NCBI GenBank assembly: GCA_025999935.1
Contig: BNXY01000028.1
Coordinates: 1-35,469, forward strand
Length of the DNA stretch: 35,469 nt
Direction of reading: 5' to 3'
Origin: Bacteroidia bacterium
GTDB taxonomy: Bacteria > Bacteroidota > Bacteroidia > Bacteroidales > Azobacteroidaceae
Every line of letters starts with the position of its first letter. The stretch's first letter is position 1. Below the pieces are notes generated by a model. The model saw only the letters and a program-made list of their open reading frames with translations. It was not told the DNA's origin and searched no databases. Position numbers and translations under genes: made by a program. Shown piece by piece: positions 1 to 7,830 of the stretch.

Positions 1-93
1 CAGCAAATTATCAAAACTTGCAAATTTTGCGGGTTTTGATATTTTTTCGTGTAAACCGATACAAAGAACGCTGTTTTCAGATAAAAGGTTCAT
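1..93 (-). CDS. Unknown protein, 5' end only (partial)
   Basis: An open frame without stop runs from an ATG at 93 off the left edge of the window, giving 31 residues that begin MNLLSENSVLCIGLHEKIS. The ATG lies one base after the stop codon of the ATPase gene at 95-1357, so the two could be co-transcribed. Too little is visible to assign a family. A frame this short can stay open by chance, so the call rests mainly on the tight spacing. Confidence 0.35.
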   Translation of the reverse strand, partial: MNLLSENSVLCIGLHEKISKPAKFASFDNLL

Positions 94-94
94 A

Positions 95-1357
95 TTATAT
101 TTTCCACTTCCACGCCTGAACGTGCTTAATGCCGTTTCTGTCGGGCAAAGCAACATCATCTAACGACACTACAATTTTTTCGTAATTGTCGGCAATAGAT
201 TCCAATGGCGCATATTCTCTTGCTACGGTTTTCTCGTCTGCCAGAATGTAAGTTGACTGAACATAGAGTTTTCGGTCGTTTTTTGTTGCCACAAAATCCA
301 CTTCTCCGCTGCGCAATGCGCCAACATAAACTTCAAAACCTTCGCTGCGAAGGGCAAGATAAATCAGGTTTTCCAACTGATAGCCAACGCCATAGCCAAA
401 ACCCGAATACAGAAAATTTTTGTAAGCCAAATCGTTGATATAATACTTGCAATTTCCCGAAATGGTTTCCTTGCCGCGAATATCGTAACGCTCCGCCTTA
501 TGCACCAAAAACGCATCTTCTATATAACCGGTATATGCCGAAACGGTGTCGTAAGTGGTTTTTCGCCCATTTGTTTTGAAAAAATTAACGATATTTGTGA
601 GCGAAATAATGCTTGAGGCGTTATTTACAAGATACACAAAAATATCTTCGAGCAGACGTGGGTCTTTGATGCTGTGCCGCTGAATAATATCGCGCAATAA
701 AACCGTGTCTTTGAGCGCAGAAACATAATTACGGCGCGTTTCCTCGTTGGGCAAATGGTAGAGTTCGGGCAATGCGCCTGTCTGCAAATAGTCGATGTAA
801 CTTTGCTTTGAGCTGTCTTTTTGCGTAATGCCGCAATATTCCTCAAAACTGAAGGGCAAAATCTCGAAACTCACATATCGCCCCGAAAGCAGCGTTGCCA
901 ACTCACCCGAAAGCATTTTGGAATTTGAGCCGCTGATAAAAACTTCGTAACTTTCGGCAAAGTTCTGTGAACAGGAATTGACAAAATGTTCCCATCGGTC
1001 AATATTCTGAATTTCGTCGATAAACAGCCAAACCTTGCCTTCGGGTTGCATTTCTGCGCGGTAAATGTTCAACAGATTTTCCAAATCCCGACAGGAAGCC
1101 AGAAAATCGAAATCGGTAAATTCCTTATTGATATACAATGTATTGCGAGGATTAATGCCGCTTGCAATCAATCGGGAAATGATTTGTCGCAAAACGTAAC
1201 TTTTACCTGCCCTACGCTGCCCTACAAGCACTTTTACCAACTTGTTGTTGGTGTAATCAAAGATTTTTTCGGTATAATTTTTTCTTAAAAAACCCAGTTC
1301 GGGCGTTTTTTCGTTCCAAAAATTATATTTCCTTATTTGTGCAAATTTTTCTTTCAT
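95..1357 (-). CDS. AAA ATPase of the AAA_14/DUF4143 type
   Basis: This 420-residue protein has the layout of the AAA_14 plus DUF4143 family, whose members are common in Bacteroidota and have no settled role. A Walker A motif (VGQRRAGKS) lies near residue 46, Walker B (WLFIDEIQ) near 112, and a sensor-like FISGSNS follows. The C-terminal part contains GEVDFVATKNDRKLYVQ, which resembles the PD-(D/E)XK-like end seen in this family. Length is normal. A -7 box (TACCTTTG on the minus strand, 1375-1382) sits just upstream of the ATG, and a 21-bp direct repeat brackets that box. It reads away from the integrase gene and is probably host DNA flanking the element, although it could be carried at its end. 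Confidence 0.85.
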   Translation of the reverse strand: MKEKFAQIRKYNFWNEKTPELGFLRKNYTEKIFDYTNNKLVKVLVGQRRAGKSYVLRQIISRLIASGINPRNTLYINKEFTDFDFLASCRDLENLLNIYRAEMQPEGKVWLFIDEIQNIDRWEHFVNSCSQNFAESYEVFISGSNSKMLSGELATLLSGRYVSFEILPFSFEEYCGITQKDSSKQSYIDYLQTGALPELYHLPNEETRRNYVSALKDTVLLRDIIQRHSIKDPRLLEDIFVYLVNNASSIISLTNIVNFFKTNGRKTTYDTVSAYTGYIEDAFLVHKAERYDIRGKETISGNCKYYINDLAYKNFLYSGFGYGVGYQLENLIYLALRSEGFEVYVGALRSGEVDFVATKNDRKLYVQSTYILADEKTVAREYAPLESIADNYEKIVVSLDDVALPDRNGIKHVQAWKWKI

Positions 1358-1407
1358 ACTCGAAAATTTTTACGCAAAGGTAATAATTTTCTTTCATACT
1401 CGAAAAT
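1347..1407. repeat. 21-bp exact direct repeat flanking the ATPase promoter
   Basis: The same 21 bases occur at 1347-1367 and 1387-1407, 40 bp apart; the shared core is CTTTCATACTCGAAAAT. The first copy covers the start codon of the ATPase gene and the second lies upstream of its -7 box. It could be an operator pair or a small duplication near the integration boundary. Confidence 0.75.
1375..1382 (-). promoter_or_regulatory. -7 box of the ATPase gene
   Basis: On the minus strand this reads TACCTTTG, a full match to the Bacteroidota TAnnTTTG -7 consensus, 17 bases before the ATG. No clear -33 TTTG was found. Confidence 0.5.
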
Positions 1408-1582
1408 CTTGCAGCACTTTTTTTCAGACATTCCATATCTAATAGATATATCACTAAAAAACCACCCATGCAGACAAGGTGGGACACAAGTAGGAAAAAT
1501 CATTCAAACACAGCACTATAAGTAAAAAGACCTTTCATTTCCGACATTGGGAAAAGACATAAAAAAGACGTTTTCAGACAAA

Positions 1583-1636
1583 GTTTGCGCCCCAACTCGT
1601 ACCCCTTAAAAACGGAGGACAAAAAGGGGCGCAAAC
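1583..1636. repeat. 11-bp perfect inverted repeat near the element's left end
   Basis: GTTTGCGCCCC at 1583-1593 is mirrored by GGGGCGCAAAC at 1626-1636, with a second nested pair (CCCCTT and AAGGGG). It lies about 100 bp before the integrase start, in an otherwise gene-free stretch (1358-1735). Integrase arm sites or the attachment site are expected in such a place, but I could not identify a core sequence. Confidence 0.6.
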
Positions 1637-1706
1637 AGTCCGAAATTGGCAGCCAACCGTCTGATATTGTCTATGTTGCATAGAACTCATTTAAAAGTAA
1701 ATACAG

Positions 1707-1714
1707 TAATTTTG
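1707..1714 (+). promoter_or_regulatory. -7 box of the integrase gene
   Basis: TAATTTTG matches the Bacteroidota TAnnTTTG consensus and ends 21 bases before the integrase ATG. No TTTG is found at the expected -33 distance. Confidence 0.45.
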
Positions 1715-1735
1715 TAACTTAAAAAATGAGTTTTT

Positions 1736-3271
1736 ATGAGAAGTACATTCAAAGTTCTCTTTTTCCTGAAAAGAGACAAGCAAAAGACCAACGGAAATGT
1801 TCCGCTCTATTGCCGGATAACCGTTGACGGCAAGGAAGCGCGTTTCGGAATGAAATGCGATGTCAATCCCAAATTGTGGGATGTGGAAACCGGCAAGGCA
1901 ACCGGACGGACGGCGGAAGCCACCAAAATCAACGCCCTTATTGAGAACACCAAGGCAACCATTGTCAAGGCTTACCGCGACTTGCAGGAACGCGACAATT
2001 ATGTTACCGCCGAGCGGATAAAAAACATTTTTCTGGGTATCGAATACAAGCAGCACACCATTCTGGAGTTGTTCGACCGGCACAACAAAGAACGCAAATT
2101 AATGATAGGCGTAGATATTTGCAAATCCCAGCACGACTATTATTGCCTCACGCGCACCCGCCTCGCCGATTTTATGCAGCGGTATTACAATCTGTCAGAT
2201 GTTCCACTGAAAGAAGTCGGCAAAAAGTTCATATCCGATTTCGAGGCATACCTTTGCGCCAACTACGATTTTGCACCCAACACACGCATCAAACAACTGA
2301 AATGTCTTCGGCATATCATCAGTATCGCTTACGATGAAGAATTGATAATGCGCAATCCATTTACGGAAACTATTCAATTTCAAAAAGTAGATAGAGGTTA
2401 TTTGACACAGGCGGAAGTGGAAACACTTATCAACTTTCTTCCCAGCAGAAAAAAAGAAGAAGAAGCCCGTAATGTGTTTATTTTCTGTTGCTTTACCGGT
2501 TTGCCACACATTGATGTCTTCAATTTGACATACGATAAAATCCAACAGTCGTTTGACGGTAAAATGTGGATAAAGGGCAAGCGGCAAAAGACGAAGACCG
2601 AATTTCAAGTACCCCTTTTGGAAATCCCTCAAATGATTATGAGCAAGTATAAGAATCTTTTGCCCGATAACAAGGTTTTACCTGTACCGCAAAGGCAAGT
2701 GTATAATATTTTATTAAAAAAGATTGCCCAAAAATGCGGCATAACCAAAAACATAACCTCGCACCTCGCGCGGCATACTTTCGCCACGCTCGCATTGACA
2801 AAAGGCGTAGCCCTCGAAAGCGTCAGCAAAATGTTGGGACACACCAGCATTAAGACCACTCAGATTTACGCTCGCGTTACCGATGAGAAAGTGGGTGAAG
2901 ATATGGCAATGCTCGCAGGCAAACTGACTGCAATGGATACACTGTTCAATATCAGGGAAAACGGCATGAAAAAAGAGGAAGTTTCCCTGAAAACATTTAT
3001 CAACATTATAGATGCGTTTTCCATAAACATTTCGGAAGAACAATTCGGCATATTGAAAGAAATCTGGCAGCAGTTGAACTGGTTTGAAAAGATAACTGCT
3101 TTGTATCTCTATAAAGACGGGCAGTCCGAAATATTAAAATACCTGTGGACGCACACTGACAGCAACACCAAATTGACGGTTGTTTCCGAAATTCAAAGAA
3201 TGGAAGACAGTGATAAACCGCTTTTACGGCACAAAAACTTATTGGAGTATATAACCCCTCGTATAGCATAA
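1736..3271 (+). CDS. int: Tyrosine integrase of the conjugative transposon
   Basis: This 511-residue site-specific recombinase should integrate and excise the element. The N-terminal part (about 1-95) resembles the arm-binding domain of Bacteroides integrases, the SAM-like core-binding domain spans about 105-210, and the catalytic domain about 220-395. Visible catalytic residues are HLAR (H343, R346), the LGH histidine H369 and tyrosine Y378 in QIYARV. The first catalytic arginine, normally in TGLR, is absent: the sequence is TGLP (P257). IntDOT is known also to lack this arginine. After residue 400 there is an extension of about 110 residues with no motif I recognise, making the protein about 100 residues longer than IntDOT. 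It opens the left end of the element, followed closely by the ORF6N gene. Confidence 0.93.
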   Translation: MRSTFKVLFFLKRDKQKTNGNVPLYCRITVDGKEARFGMKCDVNPKLWDVETGKATGRTAEATKINALIENTKATIVKAYRDLQERDNYVTAERIKNIFLGIEYKQHTILELFDRHNKERKLMIGVDICKSQHDYYCLTRTRLADFMQRYYNLSDVPLKEVGKKFISDFEAYLCANYDFAPNTRIKQLKCLRHIISIAYDEELIMRNPFTETIQFQKVDRGYLTQAEVETLINFLPSRKKEEEARNVFIFCCFTGLPHIDVFNLTYDKIQQSFDGKMWIKGKRQKTKTEFQVPLLEIPQMIMSKYKNLLPDNKVLPVPQRQVYNILLKKIAQKCGITKNITSHLARHTFATLALTKGVALESVSKMLGHTSIKTTQIYARVTDEKVGEDMAMLAGKLTAMDTLFNIRENGMKKEEVSLKTFINIIDAFSINISEEQFGILKEIWQQLNWFEKITALYLYKDGQSEILKYLWTHTDSNTKLTVVSEIQRMEDSDKPLLRHKNLLEYITPRIA

Positions 3272-3313
3272 TTATACAGTAAATCAATAATATTAATTTA
3301 AAAAATTTCAATC

Positions 3314-3868
3314 ATGAATTTAGAAAGAATTAAAGACAAAATTATCATTGTTCAGGGACAACAGGTTATCCTCGACAATGATGTAGCGGAACTGTACAAC
3401 GTTGAAACCAAGCGTATCAACGAAGCAGTAAAGAACAACCCCGACAAATTTCCCGAAGGGTATATTATTACACTGACAGATGATGAAATGCGTTCTTTAA
3501 GGTCGAAAATTTCGACCTTAGAAAATGCAGGGCGAGGGAAACATGCAAAATACAATGCAAAAAGTTTTTCGGAACGCGGCTTGTATATGCTCGCCACCAT
3601 TCTGAAAAGCCCTGTGGCAACGGAAAGAACGATAGAAATTATCGAAACCTTTGCCAAAGTCAGGGAATTGTCACGCAATTTTTCGGAACTGCACAGATAC
3701 GGCGAAGAACAGCAAAAATCAATGTTGCAAAAGAGTGGCGAGATTATTTCCGACCTGCTTTTGAGCGACCTTGAAACAACGGAAACGGAAACAACGGTAA
3801 AACTTAACCTTGCCCTGCTGTCCGTAGAACACACGGTTAAGAGAACAACTAAAAAGAAGGAGGAATAA
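3314..3868 (+). CDS. ORF6N domain DNA-binding protein
   Basis: The first 95 or so residues match the ORF6N domain (IIIVQGQQVILDNDVAELYNVETKRINEAV, then FPEGYIITLTDDE), a KilA-N-related DNA-binding module found in phages and mobile elements. The middle part (SERGLYMLATILKSPVATERTIEIIETF) is also typical of such proteins. The C-terminal tail is charged and low in complexity (ETTETETTVKL, then TKKKEE). It begins 42 bp after the integrase stop and ends 4 bp before the next gene, so the three probably share a transcript. A regulatory role is inferred. Confidence 0.85.
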   Translation: MNLERIKDKIIIVQGQQVILDNDVAELYNVETKRINEAVKNNPDKFPEGYIITLTDDEMRSLRSKISTLENAGRGKHAKYNAKSFSERGLYMLATILKSPVATERTIEIIETFAKVRELSRNFSELHRYGEEQQKSMLQKSGEIISDLLLSDLETTETETTVKLNLALLSVEHTVKRTTKKKEE

Positions 3869-3872
3869 TATT

Positions 3873-4292
3873 ATGGAAAAAGGAAGTATCAAATTCATTT
3901 ACGAAGACGGAAAAACGCCTTCGCTGGAAGTAGAGTTAGTCAATGGAACAATTTTTCTGACAAAGTATGAAATCGCACATTTATTCAACTGTTTTGTGCA
4001 AAAGGTAGATGCAAATCTTCGCAGCATTTTTAAGGACAAATTGTTGTGGGAAAACGATGTTTGCTACAATAACCGTTATACCGATAACAACGGCAAGGAA
4101 CGCCAAACAATGTATTACAATATGGAAGTCCTTATTTTTGTCAGTTATCGGGTTAATACATTGGAAGCAAAAGTCTTTCGGCAGTTCGTCAATTCCGCCT
4201 TGCGGGAACATTTACGAAAGGATAAATCGCCGAAACAGAGCGTAAAAATCGTTTGGACATATATGCCTGCACAAAATTACTGGTGGAATTAA
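3873..4292 (+). CDS. RhuM-like domain protein (short)
   Basis: The 139-residue product resembles the N-terminal part of RhuM-family proteins: a segment like the usual TQ-IA-LF helix (FLTKYEIAHLFNCFVQKVDANL) and then MYYNMEVLIFVSYRVNTLEAKVFRQFVNSALREHL, matching the family's YNLDVIIAVGYRV block. RhuM proteins usually exceed 300 residues, so this is either a short member or a truncation. A strong terminator follows 23 bp after the stop, which argues that the short form is the natural gene end. Function is unknown; DNA binding is plausible from the domain. It ends the integrase operon. Confidence 0.7.
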   Translation: MEKGSIKFIYEDGKTPSLEVELVNGTIFLTKYEIAHLFNCFVQKVDANLRSIFKDKLLWENDVCYNNRYTDNNGKERQTMYYNMEVLIFVSYRVNTLEAKVFRQFVNSALREHLRKDKSPKQSVKIVWTYMPAQNYWWN

Positions 4293-4315
4293 AATCGTAA
4301 TTCATTCATTCACAG

Positions 4316-4342
4316 AAGCCCGACACTCAATCGGGCTTTTTT
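4316..4342 (+). terminator. Rho-independent terminator of the integrase operon
   Basis: AAGCCCGA (4316-4323) pairs perfectly with TCGGGCTT (4331-4338) around a 7-nt loop, and a run of T follows. Confidence 0.85.
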
Positions 4343-4420
4343 CATTTCCACCCTGCCGAAACACGCTTTGCGTTTTCCATTGCCCTCCAAACAGCAAAGC
4401 AAGTTTCCGGCACAATAAAA

Positions 4421-4491
4421 GCAAGAGTATGAACACGCCGCTACTCTCTGTTATTCATACACTTGCAAAGATTGCCGTATCGCACGGCAAT
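4421..4491. repeat. Two hairpins in the intergenic region after the integrase operon
   Basis: GCAAGAGTATGAA (4421-4433) is mirrored by TTCATACACTTGC (4454-4466) with one mismatch. Immediately after, ATTGCCGT (4471-4478) pairs with ACGGCAAT (4484-4491) around a 5-nt loop. Neither has a T-run. No gene is visible here. Confidence 0.6.
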
Positions 4492-4622
4492 AAAACAAAT
4501 TCCTTTGTCATAAATTTTTTCGCTGTTTCTCTTAATAATCATTCCACATAATTTATTGCAATGCCGCCGCTGTGTGTGGTCATTTTTTGTTTTGAGGGCA
4601 AAGGTGCTTACGGGTTATTAAC

Positions 4623-4713
4623 GGGCTGTCAAGGTCAAGCCTCCGGTTTTACAAAAAATCTCCACACCTGCGCAGGCTTCGGGTAGTATTTTTTGTAAAA
4701 ACCTTGACAGCCC
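4623..4713. ncRNA. Candidate structured RNA or DNA site: 91-nt nested inverted repeat
   Basis: The outer arms GGGCTGTCAAGGT (4623-4635) and ACCTTGACAGCCC (4701-4713) are perfectly complementary over 13 bp. Inner arms TTTTACAAAAAAT (4647-4659) and ATTTTTTGTAAAA (4688-4700) are perfect over 13 bp. Between them are a perfect palindrome CCTGCGCAGG (4667-4676) and a competing pair AAGCCT (4637-4642) with AGGCTT (4674-4679). The alternative pairings suggest a regulated RNA; a protein-binding DNA site is equally possible. It lies 72 bp before the small membrane-protein gene, in the 493-bp gap 4293-4785. Confidence 0.5.
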
Positions 4714-4785
4714 TAAACCCTACACCGGATAGCCCTCAGAAACAAAAAAACGACCGATGCGACGGATGAAGCAGAAGTAAAAAAA

Positions 4786-5064
4786 ATGTCATTGATTATG
4801 CGAAACAACGAAAAAATATTGAAACAAAAAAACTCACTCCGCTCTGGAATCAACATAAGTATCGGTTTGATATTAGCGGGTTTGGCAGTGGTTTTCGGGC
4901 TGATTTTCGGCTTTGGCGGTACTTTCTTGGCAGTAGTGGGGGTATATCTCGGCTACAAACTTTTGAGGCTGATTTTGCGGGTTTTGAGTTTGGTTTTTTC
5001 CCTCTTTATTACCCTTGTTTCGATTGCAATACTGATTTTAATTATTTCATTACTAATATTTTAA
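4786..5064 (+). CDS. Small membrane protein
   Basis: The 92-residue product has a short charged N-terminus (about residues 1-22) and is then almost wholly hydrophobic, with glycine-rich segments that could form two or three membrane helices (about 22-45, 46-62 and 65-92). A second in-frame ATG occurs at 4798. It starts the accessory gene run, 11 bp before the next gene. I do not recognise a family. It may act in the inner membrane during transfer, but nothing in the sequence shows this. Confidence 0.65.
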   Translation: MSLIMRNNEKILKQKNSLRSGINISIGLILAGLAVVFGLIFGFGGTFLAVVGVYLGYKLLRLILRVLSLVFSLFITLVSIAILILIISLLIF

Positions 5065-5075
5065 TACAATTCATT

Positions 5076-5624
5076 ATGTCAAAAGTAACAGTTTTATTTT
5101 CAGGGAAAACTTATGATACCTCAAAGCAGGTATTAAGTGAAAATCAAATCGTAACCGGCTACGGTTACGGAATGAGCAAAGAACGCTATGTGGTTTATCG
5201 GGTTGAAAACAGGGGCGACAGTTTTATTTACCACTTAATCAACATTGAAACAAGGGAGTTTACACAAACAGACCTTCCCCGACCGCTTTCGGAAAAATTC
5301 GGGATTGGAATGTATTACAATGATGAAACACCCGAATTTATGGATGCCTTTGAAGTATTGCTATTGCAGGGCGAAGCGGAGTACAAGGTTCAGGCAGAAA
5401 CGAACACCGCCACGCCCGAAACCGTAACAGGCGATTTTGTGATAGCGGATTACTCCCAAATGGCATTAGCCGTTTTCGGCGACACTCGCCCCATTAAGGA
5501 CGAATTAAAGGCATTAGGCGGACGTTTCAATCCAAGATTAACGCACAACGGCGAAAAGCAGGCAGGTTGGATTTTCTCAAAATCCAAAGAACAGGCATTA
5601 AGAAATTTATTAACAATCAAATAA
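5076..5624 (+). CDS. Unknown protein with a GGRFN/GWIF C-terminal module
   Basis: This 182-residue protein has an N-terminal half with no motif I recognise and a C-terminal module (about 125-182) reading YSQMALAVFGDTRPIKDEL, then LGGRFN, and finally AGWIFSKSKEQALRNLL. Closely similar modules recur in proteins of Bacteroidota phages and mobile elements, where their role is unknown. Residues 110-122 (AETNTATPETVTG) look like a linker. It sits between the membrane protein and the DUF3873 gene with short spacers, so it is probably part of one accessory operon. Confidence 0.75.
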   Translation: MSKVTVLFSGKTYDTSKQVLSENQIVTGYGYGMSKERYVVYRVENRGDSFIYHLINIETREFTQTDLPRPLSEKFGIGMYYNDETPEFMDAFEVLLLQGEAEYKVQAETNTATPETVTGDFVIADYSQMALAVFGDTRPIKDELKALGGRFNPRLTHNGEKQAGWIFSKSKEQALRNLLTIK

Positions 5625-5632
5625 TTACAGCA

Positions 5633-5854
5633 ATGAGAACAGAAAACTCAATCAATCAAAACGGTTGTTCCGTTTGTCAGGCAGGACAGGAAAATTATAC
5701 GACATTCCGCCCTGCACACCGCCCGAATACAGTTTTTTATCAATACGACTACCGACATACAGACAGCAAACTGTTTTCAACCGTCGCCCCGACTTTGGAG
5801 GGGTGCAGAGTAAAGAGGGACAAATGGTTAAACGATAATAAATTAAACAAGTAA
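5633..5854 (+). CDS. DUF3873 family small protein
   Basis: The start at 5633 was chosen because it follows the previous stop by 8 bp and gives a 73-residue protein, MRTENSINQNGCSVCQAGQE and onward, that looks like DUF3873, a small family found on Bacteroides conjugative transposons. A CxxC pair (GCSVCQAG) near residue 12 could bind metal, although no second pair is present. The central YTTFRPAHRPNTVFYQYDYRHTDSKLFSTVAPTLEGC is the conserved-looking part. Function is unknown. Confidence 0.7.
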   Translation: MRTENSINQNGCSVCQAGQENYTTFRPAHRPNTVFYQYDYRHTDSKLFSTVAPTLEGCRVKRDKWLNDNKLNK

Positions 5855-5858
5855 AACA

Positions 5859-6083
5859 ATGAAAATAGCAGTAAAAACAAAACGGCAATCCGTATCAAAA
5901 GGCATACAGAAAATTTGCGGAAACATAATCGAATGGCGATTATACGGCAAAGGACTTGCATTGACGGCAATGGATTTTGAACAAATCGTAAATTCATTGA
6001 TAAACAATGATGTAGAGGGCGAATTATGCACAATAACGCCCAACGGCGCTACTGCCAACGGTTGGTGGTCTATCAAATGGTAA
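5859..6083 (+). CDS. Unknown small protein
   Basis: The 74-residue product (MKIAVKTKRQSVSKGIQKIC at its start) follows the DUF3873 gene by 4 bp, the close spacing of an operon. It ends in NGATANGWWSIKW, an aromatic tail. I see no motif that would place it in a family. Its position among accessory genes of conjugative transposons suggests a conserved companion role, which is inference. Confidence 0.6.
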   Translation: MKIAVKTKRQSVSKGIQKICGNIIEWRLYGKGLALTAMDFEQIVNSLINNDVEGELCTITPNGATANGWWSIKW

Positions 6084-6112
6084 TTTTATTAATCATTATA
6101 ACACAAGGAAAT

Positions 6113-6529
6113 ATGAAATCAACGGAAGTATTTAAACAGACAATCCAAGATTATTTGGACAACAGGGCAAAAACGGATGTATTGTTTGCCGTATCCTACG
6201 CAAAGACAGGCAAAAACATTGACGACTGCATTACCTACATTTTCAATACCGTACAGAAAAGCGGTTGCAACGGATTTGCAGACGAGGAAATTTACTCGAT
6301 GGCGGTACATTATTACGATGAAGACACTATCGAAGTGGGGAAAAATTTTGATTGCAGGGTTGTAGTCAATCACACCGTAGAATTAACCGCCGAAGAAAAA
6401 CAGCAGGCACGGCAAGAGGCAATAGAGCGAGCGCAAAACGAGGCATACAACCGACTGAAACAGCCTTTGCGCAAACCACAAACGAAACAATCCGAAGTTG
6501 CCAACCAACTAAATTTATTTGCCCTATGA
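6113..6529 (+). CDS. PcfK-like protein
   Basis: The start at 6113 (MKSTEVFKQTIQDYLDNRAK) follows a purine-rich AAGGAAAT and gives 138 residues. The protein resembles PcfK-like proteins, which accompany PcfJ on conjugative elements. A long charged helix rich in E, K, Q and R (about 92-125, TAEEKQQARQEAIERAQNEA) fills the C-terminal half. It ends in QLNLFAL, a short hydrophobic tail. Its TGA overlaps the ATG of the PcfJ-like gene (ATGA at 6526-6529), which suggests translational coupling and a joint function. The exact role of PcfK is not established. Confidence 0.75.
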   Translation: MKSTEVFKQTIQDYLDNRAKTDVLFAVSYAKTGKNIDDCITYIFNTVQKSGCNGFADEEIYSMAVHYYDEDTIEVGKNFDCRVVVNHTVELTAEEKQQARQEAIERAQNEAYNRLKQPLRKPQTKQSEVANQLNLFAL

Positions 6530-7800
6530 AACCGAAAAACAAATTTCAACAGCAGGTTTTTGAATGGAGTAAAAAACTGCCTGACATATCCGAAACGCAG
6601 GTAAAATGGGCATATCAAAACTGTATGCTGCATATTGCGAAAAAGACGAAAAAAGGCTTGACCTGTTTAGAGTGCGGTCATTTGTGGCAGGACAAAAACA
6701 GCGATGAAAAAGAATGTATTTGCCCTCATTGCCATACCAAACTGCAAATAGACGGCACAAGACGGCGGGTATTCAGGGATTACGAATATTTCTGCACAGT
6801 TACCGTTTGCGGTGGCTTTCAGGTGTTGCGCTTCTTTTACCTGACAATTTATGCCAAAGCGGGAAAAAAGGCGCGGTATTTCCATTCGGAAGTCATTCAG
6901 CGGTGGATTGCGCCCAACGGCAAATCGGCAACCATAGCCAGATTAAGGGCATTGACCTGTTTTGCAGACACATGGCGTTTTGAGACGGCTCTTGAAATAC
7001 GTCCCGAAAAGCCGTTATACAATGCTATTCCGACCGCAGTTTATCCGCGCCAAAAGTTAATCCCCGAATTAAAGCGCAGCGGGTATAAAAAGCCTATTGA
7101 CAAGGTTACGCCTTTCGATTTATTCCATGCCTTATTGACGGACAATCACGCCGAAACGCTGTTAAAAGCAGGACAAATCAATTTGTTGAATTTTTTTGTA
7201 AACAATGGTTTTAAGCATATAACAAACTATTGGACTTCAATCAAAATCTGCCTGCGCAACGGTTATACAGTAGAAGACGCCTCTATATGGCGTGATTACA
7301 TTGGTTTGTTGCGTTTTTTCGGAAAGGATTTACACAACGCTAAATATGTTTGCCCCACCGACCTGAAAGCCGAACACGACCGTTATGTGAAGAAAAAGCG
7401 GGAATGGCAGGAAAGGGAACGCAGGGAAAAGGCAAGAGAAAAGGCATTGGAAGATGAAATTCGTTTCAGGGAAATGAAATCCAAATTTTTCGGTATCGGG
7501 TTTACCGATGGCGTGATTGAAGTTCGGACACTCGACAGCGTGGAAGACATAATGACAGAGGGCGATGTAATGCACCATTGCGTATTTGCAAGCGAATACC
7601 ATTTGAAACCCGACAGCCTGATACTTTCCGCCTGTATCAATGGACAAAAGATTGAAACAGTAGAGTTTTCACTCTCTCAAATGCGGGTGGTACAAAGCAG
7701 GGGCGTATGCAACAAAAACACCGAGTACCACGACAGGATAATTGCCCTTGTAAATAAGAAAATGCCGAAGATAAAGAGAAAATTAGCAATGGCAGCCTGA
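6526..7800 (+). CDS. PcfJ-like protein
   Basis: The start at 6526 was chosen over an upstream in-frame ATG because it overlaps the PcfK-like stop codon as ATGA and gives the expected family N-terminus. The 424-residue product has a zinc-ribbon-like segment with two CxxC pairs (CLECGHLW and CPHCHTKL, about residues 46-70). A charged region (KKKREWQERERREKAREKALEDE, about 285-310) could form a coiled coil. The conserved C-terminal part contains the histidine-rich MHHCVFASEYHL and CINGQKIETVEFSL. PcfJ was named on conjugative plasmid pCF10; its biochemical role is not established here. Confidence 0.8.
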   Translation: MKPKNKFQQQVFEWSKKLPDISETQVKWAYQNCMLHIAKKTKKGLTCLECGHLWQDKNSDEKECICPHCHTKLQIDGTRRRVFRDYEYFCTVTVCGGFQVLRFFYLTIYAKAGKKARYFHSEVIQRWIAPNGKSATIARLRALTCFADTWRFETALEIRPEKPLYNAIPTAVYPRQKLIPELKRSGYKKPIDKVTPFDLFHALLTDNHAETLLKAGQINLLNFFVNNGFKHITNYWTSIKICLRNGYTVEDASIWRDYIGLLRFFGKDLHNAKYVCPTDLKAEHDRYVKKKREWQERERREKAREKALEDEIRFREMKSKFFGIGFTDGVIEVRTLDSVEDIMTEGDVMHHCVFASEYHLKPDSLILSACINGQKIETVEFSLSQMRVVQSRGVCNKNTEYHDRIIALVNKKMPKIKRKLAMAA

Positions 7801-7830
7801 TAAATTCAAATCCAATTAAACAATACGGTT

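Noticed and set aside
1358..1735. Direct repeats shared with 31800-32170 as attL and attR cores
   Set aside because: Only promoter-like words (TAATTTTG) are common to both; no repeat of convincing length was found by eye.
4293..4785. A continuation of the RhuM-like gene by frameshift
   Set aside because: No frame after the stop resembles the rest of RhuM, and a strong terminator follows within 25 bp.
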